From positions 1-5,764 of the forward strand of contig NZ_JACIYL010000225.1 of NCBI RefSeq assembly GCF_014359955.1: 5,764 nucleotides of DNA, in the 5' to 3' direction. The notes under the pieces are model-generated. The model was not told where the DNA came from and did not search any database. It saw only the letters and a program-made list of their open reading frames with translations. Within the stretch, counting starts at the first letter, position 1. Every line of letters begins with the position of its first letter. Position numbers and translations under genes: made by a program. This stretch comes from Thermogutta sp. (GTDB lineage: Bacteria > Planctomycetota > Planctomycetia > Pirellulales > Thermoguttaceae). Below are positions 1 through 5,749 of the stretch, in pieces.

Positions 1-656
1 CCCGCCGTCCACGCAATCCGGGAACCATCGCGCTCCACCCTTCGGAATCCGGTTTCTACTACCACGGGAGGCCCCACAATCACTCCCTGCGGCAGGCTCG
101 ATGCGATTGCGGTGAGTTGGTCGATTACCTTCCCTCGTTCAGCCTGGCCGTAATCTGAAGGCGGATCGAGGAGGACGATCACCGCCGCCATGTTTCCCTG
201 GGCGTTGTGCGTGTAATTTTCGAATAAATGACGCACGGACTCCGCAAGCGAAGATCGGGTGACAATCGCCGGCCCCAGAAGCTGGTCCAAGCTCCAGACA
301 TCTTTGACGCCGGACACCGCACGAAGCCGTTGAGCCACCTCGGCCAGTCGCGCGATGCCCTCTCCGCTTGCGGCGAAAAGTTGGGGATCTCGATAAGCGA
401 TGAGCACAAAGTCTTGTGTCCCAAAGATTTTCTCGAATTCCGACCAGATTTTTCTCTCCGGGTCGTCGGCCGCAAGCATGTGCACGAGCGAGCGGTCCAC
501 AGGCAACCTGGCTGACAGCGGGATCGCGACCGCAACCAGAATCGCGCCGAGCACGAAAAACACTCCGCCAAGTCGAATCCACAGCGCGGCAAGATCGAAA
601 AGGGGGTAACACCGAAAGCGGCGGGGATCGTGCGAAGCGCGACAAAGCGTTTTCAT
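1..656 (-). CDS. RND/MMPL-superfamily membrane transporter, N-terminal part (runs off the left edge)
   Basis: Open reading frame from ATG at 656 that stays open to the window edge, giving 218 complete codons of the N-terminus. After a basic, cytoplasmic-looking leader (residues 1-22) there is one strong hydrophobic segment at about residues 23-47 (key run GGVFFVLGAILVAVAIPL). A soluble, presumably extracytoplasmic region follows with SLVHMLAADDPE, FGTQDFVLIAYRDP, GVKDVWSLDQLLGP, and VGPPVVVETGF near residue 200. This layout, one helix followed by a porter-like loop, is the start of RND-superfamily MMPL-type exporters; the rest (further helices and a second loop) would lie to the left. The start overlaps the stop of the upstream flavoenzyme gene (ATGA), with AGGAGG only 3 bases before the ATG, which suggests translational coupling. 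Substrate is unknown; lipid or hydrophobic-molecule export is a family-level guess. The family call is fairly firm, the function is not. Confidence 0.75.
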   Translation of the reverse strand, partial: MKTLCRASHDPRRFRCYPLFDLAALWIRLGGVFFVLGAILVAVAIPLSARLPVDRSLVHMLAADDPERKIWSEFEKIFGTQDFVLIAYRDPQLFAASGEGIARLAEVAQRLRAVSGVKDVWSLDQLLGPAIVTRSSLAESVRHLFENYTHNAQGNMAAVIVLLDPPSDYGQAERGKVIDQLTAIASSLPQGVIVGPPVVVETGFRRVERDGSRIAWTA

Positions 657-2197
657 AGCCCTCCTGATGACGAGCTCACGCCCTGCGATGGCTTTTCAAC
701 CTGCCGTCGTGACCCGCGGAGCCCGCTTTTAATTTCCCGGAGGATTTCATTCTCGGGCAAGGCACGGTAGTAGGGATCAAGCGGGTAACAACCGCTGACA
801 AGGCCGTTGCGTGGCGCGGTGGTGCAGTCGCTGAAGGTTCGGCACAGGCGTTTGGTCTGGAGGTGTTTCCCACCGAGGACGTCCCCCGGCAATTCCCAGT
901 AGGCCAGCGCCAGCCGTCCGATTCCTACAAAATCCGTCCAGCCTTCTCGCACAACAGCCTGGGCGACGTGGGGCAGATATTCCTGAAAATACGTGTAGGC
1001 AGTGCCCACCACAGGGAGTCGGGGTAAAGCTTGCTTGATCTGCCTGACCACCGCAATCTGTCGCAAACACCCCAACAGCGGGTCTTCTGGCGGTTGGTAG
1101 CCATCCGATGGCGGATACAGGGCCGGTCGTTGGATATGAGGATTGTAATAGGGCGAACCGGCCGTCAAATTGACCAGCGCCACCCCACATGCCTCGTGAA
1201 GTTCTTTCAGTAGTGTGATCGGTTCGTGGAGATCGATTTCCAGCGGATTCCAGCGATTGCACCCGAAGCCCGGATAGGGCACCGGAAATTCGTGGGGAAT
1301 TCCCGGCCCCAATTTTCCAGGCTCCGCCCGACTGGGGTCAGGGCGAAACGGAGGAAAATCGAAAACCGAGAGGCGCACACCGATGACCAACTCAGGACAT
1401 TCCGATCGAACAGCGCGAATCACCTCGCGGAGAAATCGCGAGCGTCCGGGTAAATCCCCGCCGTACGGTCCGGGACGATCGAATGCCGAGAGGAATTCAT
1501 GTCCCAGATACCCATGGCAGGCCTTGATATCGACAAATTGAAAACCCACATCGCGTGCCATCCGGGCTGCCTCGACGTAGGCATCGATGAGTGGGGCAAT
1601 GTCTTCGTCCTTGAGAACGACCGAATCATCGCGGGGATCGATGCCGAACTTTTCATCCAGCACGGGATGGTGATACACGATCCGCGGTTCTGTCCGATCC
1701 TTTCGATTGGGGCGGCAGAAGCGGCCGGAATGCGTTAACTGGAGCCCTACAAAGAGGTCGTCCGTCGCACGCTCTCCGAAGCACTCACGATGGACCTCGC
1801 GAAGTCGGCCGAGGAGATGCCGCATCGCTTCCTTGTTTTCCGGCCGGTAATAAAGCTGGTTGGGATTGGCCCGGCCATCGCGCCGGACAGCGAACGCCTC
1901 CCCACCCCAGATGAGTTTCGCTCCCGAGGCGCCGAAGTGTTCCCATCGCCGAATGGTGTGCTGGCTGGGCTGACCGTCCGGGGTTCCATCCCAGCCTTCC
2001 ATGGGGTGGATGCACCAGCGATTTCCGATTCGGAAGTCGGCCACCTCGAATGGCTGGGCTAGCGGGGAGCCTTCCGCAGCGGACAACGGTCGATCATCCA
2101 CCGGTAATTCGTACCCCAGAGCCGCGATACGGTCGCGAAGTTCTTGCGGGGACTTCAGGGACGCTATTTTCACGAAGTCGGCGCTCTTCGATTGCAT
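653..2197 (-). CDS. NADH:flavin oxidoreductase, Old Yellow Enzyme family, 514 aa
   Basis: Predicted FMN-dependent oxidoreductase with a single OYE-type (beta/alpha)8 barrel. Visible signatures are HPMEGWD (64-70) and WGGEA (97-101) at the barrel start; QLTHSGR (153-159), the flavin-contacting strand; ACHGYLGHEFLS (226-237), with H228 at the substrate-binding His position; YGG (245-247); GVRLS (273-277); and GIGRLALAYW (425-434), the phosphate-binding end. A Cys-containing tail (C452, C458, C470) resembles the 4Fe-4S motif of the FadH/trimethylamine dehydrogenase branch, but the second Cys is missing (F455 in its place). There is no C-terminal FAD/NAD Rossmann domain. About 45 residues precede the barrel, more than in short OYEs, and the segment at about 278-325 is an enlarged loop. 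ATG at 2197 is chosen with AGGAAGG about 10 bases upstream. Its stop overlaps the RND/MMPL gene start, so the two are probably co-expressed. Natural substrate unknown. Confidence 0.88.
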   Translation of the reverse strand: MQSKSADFVKIASLKSPQELRDRIAALGYELPVDDRPLSAAEGSPLAQPFEVADFRIGNRWCIHPMEGWDGTPDGQPSQHTIRRWEHFGASGAKLIWGGEAFAVRRDGRANPNQLYYRPENKEAMRHLLGRLREVHRECFGERATDDLFVGLQLTHSGRFCRPNRKDRTEPRIVYHHPVLDEKFGIDPRDDSVVLKDEDIAPLIDAYVEAARMARDVGFQFVDIKACHGYLGHEFLSAFDRPGPYGGDLPGRSRFLREVIRAVRSECPELVIGVRLSVFDFPPFRPDPSRAEPGKLGPGIPHEFPVPYPGFGCNRWNPLEIDLHEPITLLKELHEACGVALVNLTAGSPYYNPHIQRPALYPPSDGYQPPEDPLLGCLRQIAVVRQIKQALPRLPVVGTAYTYFQEYLPHVAQAVVREGWTDFVGIGRLALAYWELPGDVLGGKHLQTKRLCRTFSDCTTAPRNGLVSGCYPLDPYYRALPENEILREIKSGLRGSRRQVEKPSQGVSSSSGGL

Positions 2198-2285
2198 ATC
2201 TTGGCAGCCCTTCCTGTTGCTGTCTTTAACCCGACATTGAATCCCGCATCGTTCCAGGACGCAGGCACCCGGATGTGCGTATTAA

Positions 2286-2311
2286 CTGACAGGCCCTCTG
2301 GCGACCGTCAG
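2286..2311 (-). terminator. possible hairpin terminator after the CCA enzyme / coiled-coil gene pair
   Basis: An inverted repeat lies 20 bases past the stop of the coiled-coil gene. Read on the minus strand, CTGAC pairs with GTCAG, and inside it GGTC pairs with GGCC (one G-T pair, one bulged T) around a 7-base loop. Only a short TTAAT follows rather than a true T-run, so it is a weak intrinsic terminator at best; the stem could equally act on the plus strand. It sits in the 133-base gap (2198-2330) before the oxidoreductase gene, and I found no convincing promoter in that gap. Confidence 0.3.
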
Positions 2312-2330
2312 ACGTAGCGTTGCCGGTGCG

Positions 2331-2531
2331 TCATCCGCCCTGCTGCCCGGTGATCCGCGCGATCTCGGCTTCCACGCTCGCAATCTCTTTGCTCAGCGTT
2401 TCAATTTCCCGGGGGTCGTCCGGCTGCTTTTTGGCTCCCGCCAGGCGTTGCTGAAGCTCCCGCAAGCGTTTCCGGAGGGCATCGAGTTTCCGGGCATCCC
2501 GCTTGTTGAGATTTTTGTCCATCTTGCTCAT
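2331..2531 (-). CDS. small charged coiled-coil protein, 66 aa, unknown function
   Basis: Unrecognised by name. The 66-residue product is highly charged and helix-prone. A Lys/Arg-rich start (MSKMDKNLNKRDARK) leads into two heptad-like helices, KLDALRKRLRELQQRL (15-30) and EIETLSKEIASVEAEIARI (42-60), joined by a turn AGAKKQPDDP (31-40). This suggests an antiparallel helical hairpin or oligomeric coiled coil, probably cytoplasmic; there is no signal peptide or membrane segment. I chose ATG at 2531 because a full AAAGGAGG lies at 2543-2550, 11 bases upstream. The frame stays open further upstream to 2624, but that start would overlap the CCA-enzyme gene and lacks such a site. The gene follows the CCA enzyme by 41 bases on the same strand, so an operon is likely. 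The basic N-terminus could suit RNA or ribosome contact, but that is speculation. Confidence 0.72.
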   Translation of the reverse strand: MSKMDKNLNKRDARKLDALRKRLRELQQRLAGAKKQPDDPREIETLSKEIASVEAEIARITGQQGG

Positions 2532-2542
2532 TGTAACCTTTG

Positions 2543-2550
2543 CCTCCTTT
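2543..2550 (-). promoter_or_regulatory. strong Shine-Dalgarno that fixes the start of the 66-aa gene
   Basis: AAAGGAGG on the minus strand lies 11 bases before ATG 2531. It is the best Shine-Dalgarno match among the starts in the window and favours the 66-residue form over a 97-residue extension reaching into the upstream gene. Confidence 0.65.
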
Positions 2551-2572
2551 GTCGCATTGGCCCCCGCCGAAG

Positions 2573-3853
2573 TTACGTCCGTTCTCCCACGCCATCCATT
2601 GATTTTAACTTTCGCTGGACCCATTCGATGGCCGCTTCGCGCGATGGGAGGAGCCCGTCCAACTGGGCACGGCGCACTTCCTGAAGGATTTCCCGATAAA
2701 TGGGCCCCGGTGGCAATCCCAAGGCGTGGAGGTCGTCTCCCTTGAGAAGCACGGGGGGATTGAGTTTTTCAGGCGGCCACTGCAGCCGTTCCCGACACCA
2801 CTCAAAGCCGGTAAGATCATGCGTCCCTTCCTGAATGGCCCGGGTTTCTGCCAGTTTGAGAAGATCGTGAATCCAGGGGGAGATGAGTAGGGATTGCACC
2901 TCCGACCAAGGCCTGAGATGCGCCCGATCGAGGGCCTCCTCGTGTTCGACCAACCAGACAATTTTGTCCGTGACCTGGTTCGACATGCGCAGCCTTTTGC
3001 AGATGGGCGACAGTTCGCCCGGTTCAACCAGCTTCCTGGCCACCGCCGCAAACGCCACGGGAAAGTCCGGATCCGGTAACGCCCCAAGAATGCGGAGGTT
3101 GAGCTCCCAGACCGATTCCCTCTCCTGCGTATCAGGCTTGAATTCTGGCAGGAGGACGTCCAGAAATCCCAGTTCTCGAAAGAGACGCAACCCTTCCACA
3201 CGCCCGGGAGCCACAAAAAGCCGCTCCAGCTCCATGAGAATCCGCTCTTGACTCACCTCGCGGATCTGGTGAACGAGATTGCGAATGGCGGCGGCTGTGT
3301 GGGGATCGAGGGCAAATTGAAGCTCTGCGACGAACCGTACTGCACGGAGCATCCGGAGCTTATCTTCCGCAAACCGTTGGTAGGGGTCGCCGATCGCACG
3401 AATGATTCGCTGCCGGATGTCATCGACGCCCCCCACGTAGTCGATCACACGATCTTCGATGGGATCGTAAAACAGGCCGTTAATGGTAAAATCTCTCCGC
3501 AGTGCGTCCTCGCGGGGGGATGAGAAGACCACCCGGTCCGGGTGACGGCCATCGCTGTAGCCCAGATCGGATCGAAAGGTGGCCACCTCGATTTGGCCGG
3601 CGCCTTTCGGTCCGTTGACCGTGATGACTCCGAAGGCTGCGCCGACGGCAAATGTCCGCCGGTGTCCGAAAATCTGCCGTACCTGGTCGGGCAGGGCATT
3701 GGTCGCGACGTCGTAATCTTTGGGGGTGCGACCGAGAAGTTGGTCACGGACGCATCCCCCCGCCCAGTAGGCGATGAATCCCGCGTCACGGAGTTGCCTC
3801 ACCACCCAGACGGCAAACTGACGCTGTTTTTTGGGATCGAGCTCAGGCGGCAT
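2573..3853 (-). CDS. CCA tRNA nucleotidyltransferase / poly(A) polymerase family (class II), 426 aa
   Basis: Predicted cytosolic enzyme that adds or repairs the 3' CCA of tRNAs using CTP and ATP. Class II nucleotidyltransferase signatures occur in order: AGGCVRD (31-37); DYD (46-48), whose two Asp bind the catalytic metals; GRHPDRV (102-108) in the flexible region; RRDFTINGLFYDP (119-131); DYVGGVDDI (138-146); and EDKLRMLRAVRF (163-174), containing the EDxxR nucleotide-selecting motif. The C-terminal body and tail domain follow, ending GLLPSREAAIEWVQRKL (400-416). There is no HD phosphohydrolase motif, unlike E. coli Cca. The length is typical. ATG at 3853 has only a weak AGAAG ahead of it. 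The 66-aa gene follows 41 bases downstream. The divergent tRNA-Leu nearby has no encoded CCA and so needs this activity. A poly(A) polymerase or a split A-adding role cannot be excluded from sequence, although the intact EDxxR motif and single-copy look favour CCA addition. Confidence 0.9.
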   Translation of the reverse strand: MPPELDPKKQRQFAVWVVRQLRDAGFIAYWAGGCVRDQLLGRTPKDYDVATNALPDQVRQIFGHRRTFAVGAAFGVITVNGPKGAGQIEVATFRSDLGYSDGRHPDRVVFSSPREDALRRDFTINGLFYDPIEDRVIDYVGGVDDIRQRIIRAIGDPYQRFAEDKLRMLRAVRFVAELQFALDPHTAAAIRNLVHQIREVSQERILMELERLFVAPGRVEGLRLFRELGFLDVLLPEFKPDTQERESVWELNLRILGALPDPDFPVAFAAVARKLVEPGELSPICKRLRMSNQVTDKIVWLVEHEEALDRAHLRPWSEVQSLLISPWIHDLLKLAETRAIQEGTHDLTGFEWCRERLQWPPEKLNPPVLLKGDDLHALGLPPGPIYREILQEVRRAQLDGLLPSREAAIEWVQRKLKSMDGVGERT

Positions 3854-4045
3854 GCTGCTTCTGACGGCTAAAATGAAACGGAAGGGCAGGCTTCCCGACT
3901 TGCCGGGCGAACATTAAAATGATAAATGACAAGCGGTGAAGAACCCAGCCCGACGGCCTGGCGCCCGATGCGCCTGGCAATTGGCAACGCGACCAGGTGG
4001 AGGAGCGTTACAGGTCGGCGGCATCAGACGGCTGGGATGTCCAAT

Positions 4046-4129
4046 GCCCTGGTGGCGGAACTGGCAGACGCGCATGGCTCAGGACCATGTGGGGGAAACC
4101 CCTTGGAGGTTCGAATCCTCTCCAGGGCA
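4046..4129 (+). tRNA. tRNA-Leu (anticodon CAG)
   Basis: The full cloverleaf can be folded by hand. The acceptor stem GCCCTGG (4046-4052) pairs perfectly with CCAGGGC (4122-4128), and the discriminator is A4129. The D stem is GCG/CGC (4055-4057 with 4069-4071), with GG in the loop. The anticodon stem CATGG/CCATG (4073-4077 with 4085-4089) encloses the loop CTCAGGA, giving anticodon CAG at 4080-4082, which reads CUG. A long class II variable arm follows with stem GGGG/CCCC (about 4091-4102). The T arm is GGAGG-TTCGAAT-CCTCT (4105-4121). No CCA is encoded; TCT follows directly. The 3' half is the likely integration target of the adjacent recombinase. No clear promoter was found upstream. Confidence 0.96.
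4105..4129 (+). other. putative attachment site (att core) in the tRNA-Leu 3' end
   Basis: Tyrosine integrases commonly recombine within the T arm and 3' acceptor strand of tRNA genes, rebuilding an intact tRNA. Here the tRNA is complete, and an integrase gene ends 91 bases beyond it, pointing towards it. This is the expected layout at one end of a tRNA-inserted element. The exact core is not known: I see only one copy of this tRNA 3' sequence in the window, so the second att copy, if it exists, lies beyond the right edge. Confidence 0.45.
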
Positions 4130-4174
4130 TCTTGGGGTATTTACGGGAGTTAGGCATAGGAAAGCAAATTGATG

Positions 4175-4209
4175 TAAAGTGATGCACAGAAACAACTTAA
4201 GCTAAAGTG
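4175..4209 (+). repeat. two TAAAGTG direct repeats and a palindrome between tRNA and integrase
   Basis: TAAAGTG occurs at 4175-4181 and 4203-4209, 28 bases apart. Overlapping the second copy is a 14-base near-palindrome, ACTTAAGCTAAAGT (4195-4208), in which 6 of 7 base pairs match. These sit in the 91-base non-coding gap between the putative att core and the integrase stop, where recombinase or accessory-protein sites are expected. Seven-base repeats can occur by chance, so this is weak. Confidence 0.25.
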
Positions 4210-4220
4210 TGCCCGAGGGG

Positions 4221-5462
4221 CTAGTTCGCGTTTTGTATCCCTTTGTACATCCTTGTATGCACTTGCGGGGCCACTTTTAGGTCCACCGCTCGATCTGGGG
4301 GTGCCCATTCTTCACTAATCGCTTTGTCAATATCCGCTTGTCTGATTTGGAAGTAGTGGCCGCGGGCCACATCCGCTGTGTGACCAATCCACTCATATAC
4401 CGCGGCGGGTGGGAATCTAGCCAAAAGATCCATTTCAGCGCTTGATCGGAGATTCTGCCAAAGTTTGGGCCACGGGGGGACGCCGGCTCTGATAATCATC
4501 CGCTTGAGTTGTTCCCGAAGGTTGACCGCCTTCCAGTTCCCTCGATCCCCACTTTTTATGGAGTCCCGTTTACGAAGCTCTTCGAAGATATGAGTCTTCC
4601 CCTCTGCTTGTTCCCACAGGGCCTCCAGATGTGGTCGGATCGGAAGAAAGACAGGAACCATTCGGAAGGGTTTGCCCTGCTTGGCTGTCTTGGGTGACGG
4701 CACGCGAATAAGCGAACGCTCCCAATCGACACAATCCCAGGTCATACTGAATGGCTCACTGGGCACTCGCACCCCCATGTACCGTGCCATGGCTAGCAAG
4801 AGCTTCCACTCCAAACTTGGGGCCCGCTCGATGAGCGTTTCAATGATTCCAGCGGGTACATAGACCCGACGGTCGCGATTCACTTGGGAACCCTTTTGGA
4901 CGCCATCAAACGGGTTGTGTGTGATGATCTCCCGTTTGATAAAGTCGCGGTAGAGGGTGCCCGCCCATGAAAGATGCTTAGCCGCCGTGGCTTCGGAGAG
5001 GCCTCGACGCCCTGCCCTGGTTTGTGCCTCGTAAAGTAACCACCGCTTGTAGTCCTCAACATCTGCAACCCTAACCGATCCCAAGGGCCGATCTTCGCCG
5101 AAGAAGGTGATCAAGTATCTAAAGGCCTGGTGAATGTTAGAGAGAGTCCACGCGGCATAGTGTTGCGATCTCTCCAAAAACTCCGTAGTGGCTTGCCCGA
5201 GTGTCACTTGACGGACGGATTCCAGTAAACCTGCTTTCTGGAGTTTGGCGACAAACTCAGGGTGCAGGTTTTCCAACCAGGTTTTCACTTTAGGGTCAGG
5301 GGGAAGGCCCCACTCCGTAGCATCGATAAGCCGGGAGGTTACCGCGAAAAGTTGGTTGGCCACGCGCTCGCTACACTTTCCGAAGCGGAGGCTCTTTCGT
5401 TCACCTTCCCGAGTGTACCAGCGGATGCGCCACCCCTTACTATCCTTGGTTAATGTAGCCAT
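4221..5462 (-). CDS. tyrosine recombinase / phage-type integrase, 413 aa
   Basis: Site-specific recombinase expected to insert and excise the element whose end lies here. Residue numbers count a TTG codon at 5465 as residue 1. The N-terminus (2-30, WRIRWYTREGERKSLRFGK) looks like an arm-binding or AP2-like domain; the core-binding SAM-like helical domain spans about 88-190; the catalytic domain spans about 200-385. Catalytic positions are R233 (GVRVPSEP), K259 (SPKTAKQGK), R340 in WQNLRSS, H362 (IGHT) and nucleophile Y371, nine residues after that His. The first His of the HxxR box is Gln (Q337). A tail of about 40 residues follows Tyr. I prefer ATG 5462 over the TTG three bases upstream because AGGAG is 8 bases away and the ATG overlaps the preceding stop (TGATG). 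It is probably co-translated with the HTH gene. The gene looks less GC-rich than the left-hand genes, which fits acquired DNA. Confidence 0.92.
   Translation of the reverse strand: MATLTKDSKGWRIRWYTREGERKSLRFGKCSERVANQLFAVTSRLIDATEWGLPPDPKVKTWLENLHPEFVAKLQKAGLLESVRQVTLGQATTEFLERSQHYAAWTLSNIHQAFRYLITFFGEDRPLGSVRVADVEDYKRWLLYEAQTRAGRRGLSEATAAKHLSWAGTLYRDFIKREIITHNPFDGVQKGSQVNRDRRVYVPAGIIETLIERAPSLEWKLLLAMARYMGVRVPSEPFSMTWDCVDWERSLIRVPSPKTAKQGKPFRMVPVFLPIRPHLEALWEQAEGKTHIFEELRKRDSIKSGDRGNWKAVNLREQLKRMIIRAGVPPWPKLWQNLRSSAEMDLLARFPPAAVYEWIGHTADVARGHYFQIRQADIDKAISEEWAPPDRAVDLKVAPQVHTRMYKGIQNAN
4233..4257 (+). repeat. three TTGTA units at exact 10-base spacing (possible integrase arm sites)
   Basis: TTGTA occurs at 4233-4237, 4243-4247 and 4253-4257, one helical turn apart, so all three face the same side of the DNA. 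They lie inside the last codons of the integrase gene, 104-128 bases past the tRNA 3' end. Tandem, helically phased short direct repeats beside a core site are typical of recombinase arm-binding sites. They are also coding sequence (Y-K-G-I-Q region), so coincidence is possible. Confidence 0.35.
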
Positions 5463-5689
5463 CAACCCTGCTCCTGCTTTAACTCGTCAAACGCTTCAGA
5501 AACAATCACCAACCGAAAGTATCGCATCAGGGTTTCGGTGTGCTTTAATGACAAGCCTCTGCCGGCAAGTAGCCTGTACAAGGCTGGGCGAGATATCCCC
5601 GTTTCCCGAGCGATCTGGCTGTAGCTTTTGCCGCAGGAAAGAATGCAGTCGCGAAGAGCTTTGTGGATTGACTTCCAGGTCTTGGCCAT
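5462..5689 (-). CDS. small helix-turn-helix DNA-binding protein, 75 aa, coupled to the integrase
   Basis: Predicted DNA-binding regulator. The helix-turn-helix is clear at about residues 22-43: SYSQIARETG is the first helix and SRPALYRLLAGRG the recognition helix, like compact XRE/Cro-type domains. It is followed by LSLKHTETLMRYF, matching the usual next helix, and a short acidic tail. There is no ligand or dimerisation domain of any size. ATG at 5689 has GGAG 11 bases upstream. Its TGA overlaps the integrase ATG by one base (TGATG), so the two form one translational unit. An imperfect palindrome lies 30 bases upstream, consistent with autoregulation. Roles compatible with this position are a repressor of the integrase operon or a recombination directionality factor. 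The sequence does not decide between them, and canonical excisionases are usually MerR-like rather than XRE-like. Confidence 0.8.
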   Translation of the reverse strand: MAKTWKSIHKALRDCILSCGKSYSQIARETGISRPALYRLLAGRGLSLKHTETLMRYFRLVIVSEAFDELKQEQG

Positions 5690-5718
5690 AGGTGTTCAGT
5701 CTCCAATCTACTTCCTGA

Positions 5719-5739
5719 GTATTGTAACAGTAATGATAC
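5719..5739. promoter_or_regulatory. imperfect 21-bp palindrome, candidate operator of the HTH-integrase operon
   Basis: Minus-strand reading: GTATCATTACTGTTACAATAC, written here as GTAT-CATTACTGTTACA-ATAC. Seven of the ten symmetric pairs match, including both GTAT/ATAC ends and the inner AC/GT. It is AT-rich, lies 30 bases before the HTH start codon and contains the candidate -10 box, so a bound dimer would block RNA polymerase. The XRE-like product of the next gene is the obvious candidate ligand. Confidence 0.4.
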
Positions 5740-5749
5740 ATTCTGGGAA
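5721..5749 (-). promoter_or_regulatory. possible sigma-70-like promoter for the HTH-integrase operon
   Basis: On the minus strand, TACAAT (5726-5721, five of six matches to TATAAT) is preceded after 17 bases by TTCCCA (5749-5744, four of six matches to TTGACA). The -10 box is 31 bases upstream of the HTH ATG and lies inside the palindrome. The -35 is poor, and planctomycete promoter consensus is not well defined, so this is tentative. Confidence 0.3.

Noticed and set aside
139..645. 168-aa minus-strand open frame over the left end
   Set aside because: It overlaps the exporter frame out of register, has Arg/Ser-rich low-quality sequence and no recognisable domain. The frame starting at 656 shows a membrane helix and family motifs and continues to the edge.
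777..1262. 161-aa minus-strand frame inside the oxidoreductase gene
   Set aside because: A shadow frame in GC-rich coding DNA; the overlapping OYE frame carries all the conserved motifs.
2532..2624. 31-residue N-terminal extension of the coiled-coil protein
   Set aside because: It would overlap the CCA-enzyme 3' end, shows no coiled-coil pattern, and the strong AAAGGAGG points to the internal ATG at 2531.
3894..3907. CCCG/CGGG inverted repeat upstream of the CCA-enzyme gene as a regulatory hairpin
   Set aside because: A 4-bp stem with a 6-base loop is too common in GC-rich DNA to carry weight.
3981..4013. TTGGCA ... TTACAG as a tRNA promoter
   Set aside because: The spacer is 21 bases, outside the usual 16-18 range, and the -10 match is poor.
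3926..4182. Three plus-strand open frames of 61-78 codons across the tRNA
   Set aside because: They run through the tRNA-Leu gene in all three frames and have no protein-like features.
4211..4221. GCCC-CTC-GGGC hairpin at the integrase stop as a terminator
   Set aside because: The stem is only 4 bp with a 3-base loop and no T-run follows on either strand.
5463..5465. TTG as integrase start
   Set aside because: The ATG immediately after it has better Shine-Dalgarno spacing (8 bases) and gives the classic TGATG overlap with the upstream gene.
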